Assembly: GCF_025998815.1 (NCBI RefSeq)
Contig: NZ_AP026678.1
Span: forward strand, 3,286,001 to 3,350,000
Direction: 5' to 3'
Source: Ignavibacterium sp.
Lineage (GTDB): Bacteria; Bacteroidota; Ignavibacteria; Ignavibacteriales; Ignavibacteriaceae
DNA length: 64,000 nucleotides
The translations under genes and the position numbers were made by a program. Under the pieces are notes generated by a model that had not been told where the DNA came from, made no database searches, and was given only the letters and a program-made list of their open reading frames with translations. Shown in pieces: positions 9,143 to 18,469 of this stretch; position 1 is the first letter of the stretch; each line of letters opens with the position of its first letter.

Positions 9143-9541
9143 TTAAGGTTTTCCCGGAAAAGATTCGACAAATTTTATTTTTATATCCGGAAATGAATCA
9201 ACTATTTTTACTTTTATATCTGGGTAAGAATCAACAATCTTCCATTTGCCACATTCATCAGGAAAAGAATCTACAATTTTAACTTTCAAATCCGGAAATG
9301 AATCAACTATCTGAACTTTTATATCAGGAAACGAATCAACAAATTTTATTTTACCATAAAGTTGTATTCCATTAAATGTGCAGGAATCAAAATCGATAAC
9401 AGGTTTCTTCTGTGAATAAGAATCTGAACAATATATCAAAATAAAAATCAGAACAAGAAAAATTTTATTTATATGGGAACTCTTCTTCGTTATTTTATAA
9501 TTCAATCGATTGAAGTTTTTATTTTCGTTTAATGAAATCAT
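9143..9541 (-). CDS. Small secreted protein of VDSFPD repeats
   Basis: 132 residues from the ATG at 9541, whose ATGA overlaps the hutU stop; the frame is open further to 9568 but the ATGA overlap decides the start. Lysines and a hydrophobic stretch ([21 protein letters not shown]) make a signal peptide or anchor. The mature part is a short lead with one Cys (FDSCTF), then six copies of an 11-residue unit of the form K-x-[12 protein letters not shown]. The third copy carries a two-residue insert with a second Cys (DECGKW), and the last ends ESFPGKP. I do not recognise a named family; similar short repeat proteins exist in other Gram-negatives as far as I remember. Coupling to hutU may be incidental. 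Confidence 0.75.
   Translation of the reverse strand: MISLNENKNFNRLNYKITKKSSHINKIFLVLIFILIYCSDSYSQKKPVIDFDSCTFNGIQLYGKIKFVDSFPDIKVQIVDSFPDLKVKIVDSFPDECGKWKIVDSYPDIKVKIVDSFPDIKIKFVESFPGKP
9146..9352 (-). repeat. Six 33-base repeat units coding VDSFPD motifs
   Basis: Inside the small secreted protein gene, a 33-base unit coding K-x-x-x-V-D-S-F-P-D-x is repeated six times, one copy lengthened by 6 bases. Copies are similar at DNA level but not identical (Ser-Tyr in one, Glu-Ser in the last), suggesting an old, selected repeat rather than recent slippage. Confidence 0.85.
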
Positions 9542-11196
9542 TTCAACATCGGAATTTTTATGTTCCACTTTTTTGCATTTTCAATTGCCTGCTGATAACC
9601 TGCATCAGCATGTCTGATTATTCCCATTCCGGGATCGTAAGTCAGAACTCTTTCAAGTCTTTCTTCAGCTTCTTTGGTTCCATCAGCAACTACAACCATT
9701 CCGGCGTGAATTGATTTTCCAATACCAACACCTCCACCGTGATGAACTGAAACCCAGCTTGCACCACCAATAGCATTTAACAAAGCATTTAAGATTGGCC
9801 AATCAGCAATTGCATCGCTTCCATCAAGCATTCCTTCGGTTTCCCGGTTTGGTGATGCTACTGAACCGCAATCAAGATGATCTCTGCCAATTACTATTGG
9901 TGCTTTTACTTTTCCGTCTGCAACAAGTTTGTTAAAAATTTTCCCCATCTTAGCTCTTTCGCCATAACCAAGCCAGCATATTCTTGCAGGCAATCCCTGA
10001 AAGTGAACTTTCTTCTGAGCCATCTCAATCCAATTTATGAGTAGCTTGTTATCCGGAAAAGTTTCTTTAACAGCTTCGTCAGTTACATAAATATCATTTG
10101 GATCTCCACTTAAAGCTGCCCAACGAAACGGTCCTTTACCATCGCAAAATAATGGACGAATAAATTCAGGAACAAATCCAGGAATATCGAAGGCATTATT
10201 CACACCATTTTCTTTTGCTTCACCACGAATGTTGTTTCCATAATCAAAAACAATTGAACCTCTTTTCTGAAATTCCAGCATTGCTTCAACATGCTTTACG
10301 ATAGTCTGCTGAGCAAGTTTTATGTACTTCTTTGGATCTGATTTCCTTAATTCGAGTGCTTCTTCGAAACTCATTCCCATCGGCACATAACCATTTAGTG
10401 TATCGTGAGCTGATGTCTGATCAGTAACAACATCCGGAATAATTCCTCTTTTTAAAATTTCAGGATGAATTTCTCCAGCGTTACCAACTAATCCAACTGA
10501 AATTGCCTCACCTTTCTCTTTCGCATCAAGAACTATTTTCAGAGCTTCATCAAGATTATCAGTAAGCACATCGAGATAACCAGTATCAATTCTTTTTTGT
10601 GCACGGGATCTGTCAACTTCAACTCCAAGGAAAGCAGCACCATTGAAGGTTGCTGCAAGTGGTTGAGCCCCACCCATTCCGCCAAGTCCGGCAGTTAACA
10701 CAAATTTTCCTTTTAAAGTTGAACCAAAATATTTTCTTGCACACTCAGCGAAAGTTTCATAAGTACCCTGAAGTATTCCCTGAGTTCCGATGTAAATCCA
10801 GCTACCGGCAGTCATTTGTCCATACATTGTTAATCCCATTGCTTCCAGTCTGCGGAATTCATCCCATGTTGCCCAATCGGGAACCAGCATTGAATTTGAA
10901 ATAATCACTCGTGGTGCATTTAAATGAGTTCTGAAAATTCCAACCGGCTTACCGGATTGCACAAGAAGTGTTTCATCATTCTCAAGATTTTTAAGTGATT
11001 CAACTATCGCTTCAAAACATTGCCAGTTTCTGGCAGCTTTGCCTCTGCCACCGTAAACAATAAGTTCTTCCGGTTTCTCTGCAACTTCAGGATCAAGATT
11101 ATTCATCAGCATTCTCATTGCTGCTTCCTGAATCCATCCTTTGCAGGAAATATTTGTCCCTGTGGGTGCTTTAATAATTTTTTCTGCTGTTATCAT
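9538..11196 (-). CDS. hutU: Urocanate hydratase
   Basis: 552 residues, the family's usual length. Urocanase adds water to urocanate to give imidazolonepropionate in histidine breakdown, using a tightly bound NAD+. Family stretches visible: [17 protein letters not shown] near 48, the NAD-binding [12 protein letters not shown] near 175 and [19 protein letters not shown] near 450. No hutH, hutI or hutG lies in the window, so the rest of the pathway is elsewhere. The gene is third in a minus-strand run with adenosine deaminase and a small unknown gene: its ATG is 2 bases after the preceding stop. Confidence 0.97.
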   Translation of the reverse strand: MITAEKIIKAPTGTNISCKGWIQEAAMRMLMNNLDPEVAEKPEELIVYGGRGKAARNWQCFEAIVESLKNLENDETLLVQSGKPVGIFRTHLNAPRVIISNSMLVPDWATWDEFRRLEAMGLTMYGQMTAGSWIYIGTQGILQGTYETFAECARKYFGSTLKGKFVLTAGLGGMGGAQPLAATFNGAAFLGVEVDRSRAQKRIDTGYLDVLTDNLDEALKIVLDAKEKGEAISVGLVGNAGEIHPEILKRGIIPDVVTDQTSAHDTLNGYVPMGMSFEEALELRKSDPKKYIKLAQQTIVKHVEAMLEFQKRGSIVFDYGNNIRGEAKENGVNNAFDIPGFVPEFIRPLFCDGKGPFRWAALSGDPNDIYVTDEAVKETFPDNKLLINWIEMAQKKVHFQGLPARICWLGYGERAKMGKIFNKLVADGKVKAPIVIGRDHLDCGSVASPNRETEGMLDGSDAIADWPILNALLNAIGGASWVSVHHGGGVGIGKSIHAGMVVVADGTKEAEERLERVLTYDPGMGIIRHADAGYQQAIENAKKWNIKIPMLK

Positions 11197-11198
11197 TT

Positions 11199-11534
11199 TT
11201 AATCTCTGAAATGTTTTTCTAATAAGTTACTGTATTGATTGTACAAAGATTTATATAACCACTTTTTAAAGAGCCATCCTTTGTGCATCTGCTTTTTCAG
11301 GAAATCTATATTTTGTTTTAACTGATGAGTTAATCTTACCTTTTCATCTTTCGTTAGTTTTATTGTTTCATCGGTACTGTTAAGTTTATTCACTATTGAG
11401 TTTAAAGCTTTTTCTTCCGCAAAAAATTTTGAATCACCTGAAATTTGTTTAAGTATCTGACCACAAAAAGTTTTAAGAAGTTTTCTTTCATTTTTATCGA
11501 ATTCGAAATTGTAATTACTGAATAACTTTTTCAT
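11199..11534 (-). CDS. Hypothetical small helical protein
   Basis: 111 residues from ATG 11534, chosen because AAAGGAG lies just upstream inside the end of the adenosine deaminase gene; an upstream extension to 11573 lacks this. The protein is charged and helical ([22 protein letters not shown] at the start, a Lys-rich middle, then an aromatic [25 protein letters not shown] tail), with no signal peptide or recognised domain. It overlaps the deaminase by 20 bases and ends 2 bases before hutU, so it is co-expressed with both. Function unknown. Confidence 0.7.
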   Translation of the reverse strand: MKKLFSNYNFEFDKNERKLLKTFCGQILKQISGDSKFFAEEKALNSIVNKLNSTDETIKLTKDEKVRLTHQLKQNIDFLKKQMHKGWLFKKWLYKSLYNQYSNLLEKHFRD

Positions 11535-12633
11535 TTTCTCCTTTAATATTGTTGAATGATAAAATTTGTTCACGCATTTTCTGGTAACCAGGTTTAATTA
11601 CATTGTAGATATAATGAAGTCTTTCTTTGTATGGAATAAATGCTGATTTCATCGAGTTGATTGTAATTTTTTCGAAGTCATCAAAGCTAAGATTAAAGTA
11701 TTTCACTGCAGTCATAAACTCTTTTGTCATCGTAGTATCGCTCATCAATCTGTCATCTGTATTTAATGTAACACGAAATTTTTCTCTGTAGAAAATTCCA
11801 AAAGGATGATTTTCAATTTTATCTACTGCTCCTGTATGAACATTGCTAAGAAGGCAAATCTCAAGAGGTATTCTTTTATCAAGAACATACTGAGCTAAAT
11901 CGCCGAAGGCAACCACATTTCCTTCATTATCAAGAACAATATCTTCAATCAGTCTTGTCGCATGCCCAATACGATGAGCACCACACCATTGAATTGCCTG
12001 CCAGATTGATTCTTTACCAAATGCTTCGCCGGCGTGAATTGTTATATTAAAATTTGCTCTTTGAATAAACTGAAAAGCATCAATATGTTTTTTGGGAGGA
12101 TAACCACCTTCTTCACCTGCAAGATCAAATCCAACAACACCTTGTCTTCTGAAGTTGACAGCAAGCTCGGCAATCTCAAGAGAATTTTTCATGTTTCTCA
12201 TTCCACATAAGATAAGTCCGAAACCAACACCAAAATCTTCTTTGCCTTTTTCCAATCCTTCCAAAACAGCTTTTACTGTATCTTCTAGATAAAGACCTTT
12301 TTCCAAATGAAGTGCAGGTGCAAATCTCGTTTCAACATAAACCACACCATCTTTCTTCATATCTTCCATCATTTCGTAAGCTACTCTGGTTAAAGATTCT
12401 TTTGTTTGCATTACAGCAGTCGTATGTTCAAATCCCTGAAGGTATTCAACAAGATTTCCTTTGTTTGCCCCACGATGAAACCATTCACCTAATTCAGCAG
12501 GATCTTTTGTCGGAAGTTTTTTGTATTTTATTTCATCAGCCAGCTCAATTATTGTTTGCGGTCTGAGTCCTCCGTCAAGATGATCGTGGAGCAGAACCTT
12601 GGGAATAGTTTTTAAGATGAGTTCAGTGGTCAT
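11515..12633 (-). CDS. add: Adenosine deaminase
   Basis: 372 residues. Zinc-dependent hydrolase converting adenosine to inosine. The first metal motif is HDHLDGG at about 16-22; FDLAGEE, THAGEAFG and the HRIGHATRL region follow, and LNTDDRLMSDT carries the last metal-binding Asp pair. The Gly of the usual RIGHG is Ala here, as in several bacterial adenosine deaminases I know. A good ribosome-binding site (AAGAGGAA) precedes ATG 12633. It is the first gene of the minus-strand operon that also holds hutU, pairing purine and histidine salvage or degradation. Confidence 0.93.
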   Translation of the reverse strand: MTTELILKTIPKVLLHDHLDGGLRPQTIIELADEIKYKKLPTKDPAELGEWFHRGANKGNLVEYLQGFEHTTAVMQTKESLTRVAYEMMEDMKKDGVVYVETRFAPALHLEKGLYLEDTVKAVLEGLEKGKEDFGVGFGLILCGMRNMKNSLEIAELAVNFRRQGVVGFDLAGEEGGYPPKKHIDAFQFIQRANFNITIHAGEAFGKESIWQAIQWCGAHRIGHATRLIEDIVLDNEGNVVAFGDLAQYVLDKRIPLEICLLSNVHTGAVDKIENHPFGIFYREKFRVTLNTDDRLMSDTTMTKEFMTAVKYFNLSFDDFEKITINSMKSAFIPYKERLHYIYNVIKPGYQKMREQILSFNNIKGENEKVIQ

Positions 12634-12747
12634 AAATTCCTCTTTTTTCTTATCAAAAAATATCTTTTTAAGCTGCTAAAATCAATTTAAATGAGGTTCA
12701 TTGAGGGAATTTTTACGCTAAATCAAACCGTTAAAAAATAGTTATAT

Positions 12748-12773
12748 TATTTTTGTTAATAGTGTTATTTTTG
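12748..12773 (+). promoter_or_regulatory. Two TAnnTTTG boxes upstream of the TPR lipoprotein
   Basis: TATTTTTG occurs at 12748-12755 and again at 12766-12773, 63-88 bases before the ATG at 12836. Both fit the Bacteroidota -7 consensus TAnnTTTG; no good TTTG lies about 20 bases upstream of either. This 202-base divergent gap (12634-12835) must also hold the promoter for add on the other strand. Confidence 0.35.
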
Positions 12774-12835
12774 AGAGGTATATTTAACTGAAATTGAATT
12801 TAATTAATTAAACATCATTATCATTTGGAGTAAAA

Positions 12836-13981
12836 ATGAAGAAATCAAATTTAATTTATGCTGCATTTATTGTATTTGGTATGCTATTGATGGGTTATCA
12901 ATGCTCATCAACTGAAATTACAAGTGCAAAACTTTATATTCAGCAGAAGAACTATGATAAAGCTTTGGAAGTATTGCAGAAGGAAATTCAGAAAAATCCC
13001 AATAGTGATCAGGGATATTATCTGATGGGTGTAGTTTATTCTGAGAAAGGTGATTACAAGAATATGGTTCAGAGTTTTGATAAATCCTTGTCAATTTCAA
13101 AAACTTATGAAAAAGAAATTAAAGATTATAAGAAATCGACCTGGGTTACTGTTTTCAACCGTGGTGTTGCATTCTTCCAGAGAGCAGCAAAAATTCAGGA
13201 TGAAGACAGTATGATGGTTTACTTCGATAAAGCGGTTGCTGATTTTAAAGCTGCTGCTGAAATTGAACCGGATAGTGCTGACTCTTATAAGAATCTTGCT
13301 TTTGCGTATATGAGTAAAGGTGACAATGAATCAGCAATTGCACCATTACAAAAAATTATAGCTCTCGAAAAATCGAAAGATGGATATAAATATCTTGGTG
13401 AGATTTATTATGTAATGGGTTCAAACCTTAAAAATCAAGGTAAAGAAGAGGAAGCTAAATCATATTTCAATAAAGCAATTGATGTGCTCTCTGAAGGAAG
13501 AAAACTTTATCCGGATGATACCGATATGCTTTTATTCCTTTCTAATGCTTACATTGGAGCAGATAGAATTAGTGAAGCAACAAGTCAGTTTGAAGCAGGT
13601 GTAAAAGCTGAACCAAATAATAAATATTACAGATACAATTACGGTGTACTTTTACTTGGTGCTGAAAAATTTGCTGAAGCAGAAGAGCAATTCAAGAAAG
13701 CTCTGGAAATAGATCCGAACTATAATAATGCAATTTATAATCTTGGTGTAACTTATCTTAAATGGGGATTGGCAATTCAAAAGAAAGCCGAAGCTGAAAA
13801 TAAAATTGATGAATCTTACAAAGAAAAATATCGCGCAGCATTACCATATCTTGAAAAAGCAGTTGAAATGCCCGAAGCAGATGCAAACACCTGGGAATTA
13901 TTAGGTCGGGTTTATTCAGTTTTAGGTATGACTGAAGATGCAAATAAAGCATTTAACAAAGCAGACGAATTAAGAAAGTAA
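12836..13981 (+). CDS. TPR-repeat lipoprotein or secreted protein
   Basis: 381 residues. A hydrophobic N-terminus ends in GYQCSS, with Cys23 as a plausible lipidation site; the lipobox is non-canonical. The rest is tetratricopeptide repeats: A-x-L-Y-I-Q-Q-K-N-Y-D-K-A, QGYYLMGVVYSEKGDYKNMV, SYKNLAFAYMSKGDNESAI, NNAIYNLGVTYLKWG and WELLGRVYSVLGMTEDA. TPRs mediate protein contacts; the partner is unknown. A ribosome-binding site (TTGGAG) is present. The DUF3467 gene follows 2 bases later, so they form a two-gene operon. Confidence 0.85.
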   Translation: MKKSNLIYAAFIVFGMLLMGYQCSSTEITSAKLYIQQKNYDKALEVLQKEIQKNPNSDQGYYLMGVVYSEKGDYKNMVQSFDKSLSISKTYEKEIKDYKKSTWVTVFNRGVAFFQRAAKIQDEDSMMVYFDKAVADFKAAAEIEPDSADSYKNLAFAYMSKGDNESAIAPLQKIIALEKSKDGYKYLGEIYYVMGSNLKNQGKEEEAKSYFNKAIDVLSEGRKLYPDDTDMLLFLSNAYIGADRISEATSQFEAGVKAEPNNKYYRYNYGVLLLGAEKFAEAEEQFKKALEIDPNYNNAIYNLGVTYLKWGLAIQKKAEAENKIDESYKEKYRAALPYLEKAVEMPEADANTWELLGRVYSVLGMTEDANKAFNKADELRK

Positions 13982-13983
13982 AT

Positions 13984-14310
13984 ATGGATAGCAAACAACA
14001 ACCTCCACAGGGACAACAGATAAATATCGAGCTTGGTGAAAAAGAAGCCGAGGGAATTTATTCTAACCTGGCTATTATTTCTCATTCACCAGCAGAATTT
14101 GTTATTGATTTTACCAGAATTGTTCCTGGTGTACCAAAGGCAAAAGTGCATGCAAGAATTATAACCACACCGCAGCATGCAAAAATGCTGATGAAAGCTC
14201 TTGAAGATAACATTAAAAAATATGAAGCAAGATTTGGTGAGATTAGAATAGAGCCACCGCAGAATCAGCACTTTGGTTTTGTTCCTATTAAAGAAGACAA
14301 GATTAACTAA
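13984..14310 (+). CDS. DUF3467 family protein
   Basis: 108 residues, no signal peptide. The core, from INIELGEKEAEGIYSNLAIISHSPAEF through VIDFTRIVPGVPKAKVHARIITTP to AKMLMKALEDNIKKYEARFG, matches DUF3467, a small cytoplasmic family of unknown function found widely in Bacteroidota and other phyla. It starts 2 bases after the TPR gene, in one transcript ended by the terminator at 14326-14359. Confidence 0.85.
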   Translation: MDSKQQPPQGQQINIELGEKEAEGIYSNLAIISHSPAEFVIDFTRIVPGVPKAKVHARIITTPQHAKMLMKALEDNIKKYEARFGEIRIEPPQNQHFGFVPIKEDKIN

Positions 14311-14325
14311 TTTAATATTTTTGCC

Positions 14326-14359
14326 GGGAGCGAACTACAGTTCGCTCCTTTTCTTTTTT
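14326..14359 (+). terminator. Intrinsic terminator after DUF3467
   Basis: GGAGCGAAC (14327-14335) and GTTCGCTCC (14340-14348), 9-bp stem with a TACA loop, followed by TTTTCTTTTTT. Strong and unambiguous. Confidence 0.93.
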
Positions 14360-14399
14360 AACTTAGAACAGAATTCGAACTTTACAACCTAATTCATTT

Positions 14400-14470
14400 C
14401 AAACTCAAAATTATTCCTCTGACCCAATACCTTATTTCCTTATACCTTTATTCCTTATTTCCTTTCTCCT
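14400..14470. repeat. Pyrimidine-rich low-complexity stretch
   Basis: Between the DUF3467 terminator and the convergent permease gene the plus strand is almost free of G and repeats CCTTAT/TTCC-like words (ACCTTATTTCC, CCTTATACC, TTCCTTATTTCC). On the minus strand this is a purine-rich 3' region of the permease transcript. No hairpin is seen. Confidence 0.4.
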
Positions 14471-15558
14471 TACAACCTCGCTCTGAATAAATTATAAACT
14501 GCTGCAATCAGAAATATTATGTTAGCAAACCATGCAGTTAGTATTGGATCAAGTGCTCCGTTCTTTCCAAATGCCTGACTGATTTTCATGAAAACTAAAT
14601 AAATAAATGTGACGAGTATATTTATTCCAACCTGAACAGCTAATCCACCTTTACGTTTGTTTGCAGAGATTGGCAATCCAAATAAAACTACAATTAAGTT
14701 TGTTGCAGCAAAGGCAAATCTTGAATGATATTCGATTAGTGTTGATGTAGGATCATTTCCGGCTCTTAATTGAGAATTAATTAAATCTTTTAATTCTGCC
14801 AGGTTCATTTCAGATGTTTTTCTTTGCTTTGTGGTTAAATCATCCGGCAGAAAATTCAAATTATCTATTTCTAATTGATTAAAATATTTTGCTTCCTGTT
14901 TATCCGGATAAAAAATTCTTTCAACGCCATTATCAGCAATCCAGGTTTTCTTAGTTGAATCATACTGAAGAAAAACGGCGTCAATTCTTCTGATCATTCT
15001 GGTTAAATCATCTGAAGAAAAATCCTGAATGCTTACTCTGTTTGCCCGGTTTCTTTCAGAATCGAAATACGAAATACTGATTATTCTAGTCTTGCTATCC
15101 TGAAAATAGATGTTGCTCTCTGCAAAAGATAAATTCTTTTTCAGATAAACCTGCTCGATGTTTATCTTTGTTTTGTTTGCCATAGGTACCAGATAGCCAC
15201 CAAAGTAAACTGAAAATAATGAAATGAAAAAAGTGGTTACAATAAAAGGCAGCATAAAGCGAAACAGACTTACTCCGCTTGCTTTAATTGCAGTAAGTTC
15301 ACTAAGGTTTGCAGCTTTTCCTGCGGTAAACAATGCTGCAAACAAAACCGCAACCGGAGTCATCAATCTTATTATCTCAGGTGAAAACACAAAATAATAA
15401 TGAAGGATCTTTAATGTTGGAACACTCTGATCAATAAAGTCATCAAGATTTTCCATTGCATCAATCACGACAAATATCAAAGTAAAAGCAAGCAATCCAA
15501 ATAAAATCGTTTGAAGAAATTGTTTGATTAAATATCTGTCAAGAATTTTGATTTTCAT
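14470..15558 (-). CDS. lptG: LptG-like permease (YjgP/YjgQ family)
   Basis: 362 residues, the usual length for the LptF/LptG permeases that, with LptB, lift LPS from the inner membrane to the Lpt bridge. An N-terminal pair of membrane helices (LIKQFLQTILFGLLAFTLIFVVIDAME), further helices near 60-115 (IRLMTPVAVLFAALFTAG), a periplasmic jellyroll-like middle and three C-terminal helices (FAATNLIVVLFGLPISANKRKGG onward) fit the family. It overlaps the upstream permease gene by 20 bases, so the two are made together. Which is strictly LptF or LptG cannot be told from sequence alone. Confidence 0.85.
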   Translation of the reverse strand: MKIKILDRYLIKQFLQTILFGLLAFTLIFVVIDAMENLDDFIDQSVPTLKILHYYFVFSPEIIRLMTPVAVLFAALFTAGKAANLSELTAIKASGVSLFRFMLPFIVTTFFISLFSVYFGGYLVPMANKTKINIEQVYLKKNLSFAESNIYFQDSKTRIISISYFDSERNRANRVSIQDFSSDDLTRMIRRIDAVFLQYDSTKKTWIADNGVERIFYPDKQEAKYFNQLEIDNLNFLPDDLTTKQRKTSEMNLAELKDLINSQLRAGNDPTSTLIEYHSRFAFAATNLIVVLFGLPISANKRKGGLAVQVGINILVTFIYLVFMKISQAFGKNGALDPILTAWFANIIFLIAAVYNLFRARL

Positions 15559-16915
15559 CGCTCTCGGCTTTCTGCTGGAAAGATTTCGGTATGAGTTTTT
15601 TCAATACATCAAAAGAAATTGTTTTTGTTTCGAGATTTGTCTGAATTGTTAACAATGTTCCTGCGATAAAGAGCAGGATGTTAGCTGACCACATTCCCAT
15701 AAAAGGAGAAATAATTCCTCGTTCAGAAAGTTTTTCTCCACCTATTAAAAATGCCCAGTAGAGTAAAAAGAAAAACAAGCTGATACTCGCAGCAACACCA
15801 AAACCACCTTTTCGAACCATAATTCCAAGTGGAGCTCCAATTAAGATAAATACAAAACAGGCAGCAGGAATTGCATATTTCTTATAAATCTCAACTTCAT
15901 ATTTCTCAATTTCCCGCTGAGTCCATTCAACTCTTCGATAAGCTGAAAGCACCATATTCAACGCTGTTTTTACTCTGTCAAGGTTTTTTATTCTCTCAAC
16001 ATCTTTACTTTGATTCTGAACAGGTGATGCTTTGAATGGAAATTTATTTTTAAACAACAGATACTTTTCAACTTCGTTGTTTAGTGATTTATAATTGGAT
16101 GCCTGAATTTTATAAAGACTATCAGTAATGTATTTCATATCCTCAACACTTAACTCACGTTCTCCTCTTGATGTCGGTCCTGATTGCTGAAAAGAAAACA
16201 AATCAGCATTCATTGCAATTTTATGTTTTTCAAATCTTAGTTTTCTGTACATTGTTGTATTCTCAACATTCGATTCGTGAATTTCTCCATCTTCCAAAGC
16301 CATTATAAGCTTTGTTTGATTTGCTGAGAAAAAGATTCTTCCTTTTTTTGCAGTTACAACATTTATCAGCAATGCATTTGAATAATCATAAATTGTAAGA
16401 TCATAAAGTACATTGGTTTGCTGATCTATCCTTCGCGCAAGAATCGCATAGTTGGGAACTTCCTGCGAAAAAAATCCCGGCTCAAGTGAGAGAGTTGGTT
16501 TTGTTCGCGAGATATCGCTCATCAGATTTTTAGCTTCGTGATTTGCATCAGGAAGAACTTCGTTGTTGAACAGATATAAGAGATATGATAAAACCAGTGA
16601 CGCAACAATTGGAGCCAACATCATTTTGTACAAACTTACACCTGATGATTTCATAATCGTTACTTCATTATTCTGACTCATATTTCCGAAAGCCATAAGG
16701 GTAGCAACAAGAGTTGCCATCGGAACTACAAGCACAACCATCCAGCTTAAATTAAAGACAATAAGCTTGGTAATAATCCAGCCATCTAAACCTTTCCCGA
16801 CCATTCTATCAGCAAATTTCATAAGAAACTGAAGCAAAAAGATGCAAATCAAAGTAATCAGTGAAAAAATGAATGGAATGAAGTGATTACGAAGTATATA
16901 TCTGTACAAAATCAT
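15539..16915 (-). CDS. lptF: LptF-like permease (YjgP/YjgQ family)
   Basis: 458 residues from ATG 16915; the frame extends to a TTG at 16936, but MILYRYILRNHFIPFIFSL is the family-like N-terminus. Membrane helices occur near 15-35, 55-75 and 100-120, with the pattern VPMATLVATLMAFGNMSQNNEVTIMKSSGVS that the family uses. A larger periplasmic domain (about 140-345, with a charged insert) and three C-terminal helices follow. It is the first gene of the pair with lptG. It is longer than the average LptF because of the insert near 235-320 (SLNNEVEKYLLFKNKFPFKAS). Confidence 0.85.
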   Translation of the reverse strand: MILYRYILRNHFIPFIFSLITLICIFLLQFLMKFADRMVGKGLDGWIITKLIVFNLSWMVVLVVPMATLVATLMAFGNMSQNNEVTIMKSSGVSLYKMMLAPIVASLVLSYLLYLFNNEVLPDANHEAKNLMSDISRTKPTLSLEPGFFSQEVPNYAILARRIDQQTNVLYDLTIYDYSNALLINVVTAKKGRIFFSANQTKLIMALEDGEIHESNVENTTMYRKLRFEKHKIAMNADLFSFQQSGPTSRGERELSVEDMKYITDSLYKIQASNYKSLNNEVEKYLLFKNKFPFKASPVQNQSKDVERIKNLDRVKTALNMVLSAYRRVEWTQREIEKYEVEIYKKYAIPAACFVFILIGAPLGIMVRKGGFGVAASISLFFFLLYWAFLIGGEKLSERGIISPFMGMWSANILLFIAGTLLTIQTNLETKTISFDVLKKLIPKSFQQKAESDENQNS

Positions 16916-16988
16916 AAACCGAATATAACCAAGCAAAAAAAACTTAACAAGGAAATGAATTGCATAGGTTTAATAGTGTCTTATAGCT

Positions 16989-16996
16989 TATTTTTG
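16989..16996 (+). promoter_or_regulatory. TAnnTTTG promoter box before the M20 peptidase
   Basis: TATTTTTG, 53 bases before the ATG at 17049, fits the Bacteroidota -7 element. No TTTG at the right -33 spacing, so only half the promoter is supported. Confidence 0.35.
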
Positions 16997-17048
16997 TTTG
17001 CAGGAATAAGTAAAATTTTTCTAATCGAATTTTCTGAAAGGAGTTTAA

Positions 17049-18416
17049 ATGAAAGAAGTTGTTGATTTTATTGATTCGAATTATGAAAGATATCTTGATG
17101 AACTTAAAGAGTTCTTAAGAATTCCTTCAATAAGTACACTTCCCGAACATAGCAGAGATATGCAAACTGCTGCTGAGTTTGTTGCTGCTAAACTTAAAGA
17201 TGCAGGAATGAATAAAGTTGAAATTTTTCAGACCGAAGGTCATCCTCTTGTTTACGCTGAATGGTTAGGTGCTCCCGGCAAACCGACAGTTTTAATTTAT
17301 GGACATTATGATGTTCAGCCGGTTGACCCAATAGAGTTGTGGGAAAGTCCACCTTTTGAACCAACAATTAAAGGTGATAATATTTATGCTCGCGGTGCTA
17401 CAGATGATAAAGGTCAGATGTTTGTTCACATTAAAAGTGTTGAAGCTTATTTCAAAACTTACGGAAGTCTTCCTCTCAATGTTAAGTTTATTATTGAAGG
17501 TGAGGAAGAAATCGGAAGTTCAAACTTAACTTCTTTTCTTAAGAATAATGTTGAACTTCTGAAAGCTGATGCTGTTTTGATTTCAGATACTTCTTTATAT
17601 GATGTTGGTGTTCCAACAATTACTTATGGATTACGCGGACTTGCTTATATGGAAGTTGAAGTTGTTGGACCAAATCGTGATCTTCACTCAGGAACTTATG
17701 GTGGTGCTGTTCCAAATCCGATTAATATTCTTGCTGAAATGATTGCAAAGTTGAAAGATAAAGATGGAAGAATAACGATTACCGGATTTTATAAAGATGT
17801 TCTGAAGCTTACCAAAGAAGAAAGACAGAATTTCAAAGCACTTAAATTTTCTGAAAAAGAATTTGCAAAAAGTATCGGCATTAAAAAATCTGTCGGCGAA
17901 AAAGGTTACTCAGTGCTTGAAAGAATCTGGGCTCGTCCAACTCTTGATTGCAATGGTATTGTTGGTGGATTTACAGGACAAGGCGCTAAAACTGTTATTC
18001 CATCAAAAGCTTCTGCTAAGATAAGTATGCGACTTGTTCCGAATCAGGATCCGAAAAAGATTGAAAAACTTTTCACAAAGTATATTAAACAAATCGCACC
18101 TGATTATGTTAATGTGAAAGTTACTTCAATTCACGGTGGATATCCTGTGCTTGCACCATTAGATCATAAAGCAACCAAAGCTGCTTCAAGAGCAATGTCA
18201 AAGGCATTTGGGAAGAAAACAGTTTTTATGCGTGAAGGAGGTTCTATTCCTATTGTCGTTGATTTTGCAAACCGTTTGAAAGCCTGTCCCGTTTTAATGG
18301 GATTAGGATTGGATAGTGAAAATCTTCATTCACCAAATGAACATTTTAATCTCAATCACTTTAAACTTGGAATAAAAAGTTCAGCATATTTTCTTGATGA
18401 ATTTTCAAGAGTATAA
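17049..18416 (+). CDS. M20 family dipeptidase
   Basis: 455 residues. A zinc-dependent metallopeptidase of the M20 (CNDP/DapE-like) family. First metal motif in YGHYDVQPVDP near 93; bridging Asp in ARGATDDKGQM near 125; EGEEEIGSS near 160 with the catalytic Glu; ISDTS near 185; and a C-terminal HSPNEHFN metal His. The insert domain (about 205-370) is the dimerisation lid. No signal peptide, so cytoplasmic; it probably cleaves dipeptides. AAAGGAG precedes the ATG. The gene stands alone, followed by a hairpin at 18427-18455. Confidence 0.92.
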   Translation: MKEVVDFIDSNYERYLDELKEFLRIPSISTLPEHSRDMQTAAEFVAAKLKDAGMNKVEIFQTEGHPLVYAEWLGAPGKPTVLIYGHYDVQPVDPIELWESPPFEPTIKGDNIYARGATDDKGQMFVHIKSVEAYFKTYGSLPLNVKFIIEGEEEIGSSNLTSFLKNNVELLKADAVLISDTSLYDVGVPTITYGLRGLAYMEVEVVGPNRDLHSGTYGGAVPNPINILAEMIAKLKDKDGRITITGFYKDVLKLTKEERQNFKALKFSEKEFAKSIGIKKSVGEKGYSVLERIWARPTLDCNGIVGGFTGQGAKTVIPSKASAKISMRLVPNQDPKKIEKLFTKYIKQIAPDYVNVKVTSIHGGYPVLAPLDHKATKAASRAMSKAFGKKTVFMREGGSIPIVVDFANRLKACPVLMGLGLDSENLHSPNEHFNLNHFKLGIKSSAYFLDEFSRV

Positions 18417-18426
18417 TTTTTTTAAT

Positions 18427-18465
18427 GTGTCCCGGATATTACTTGACCGGGACACACTCTCTTTT
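18427..18465 (+). terminator. Intrinsic terminator after the M20 peptidase
   Basis: GTGTCCCGG (18427-18435) and CCGGGACAC (18447-18455), a 9-bp perfect stem with an 11-base loop, followed by a partly T-rich tail (CTCTCTTTT). An apparent in-frame ATG at 18425 falls in this stem and is not the next gene's start. Confidence 0.7.
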
Positions 18466-18469
18466 AGTT

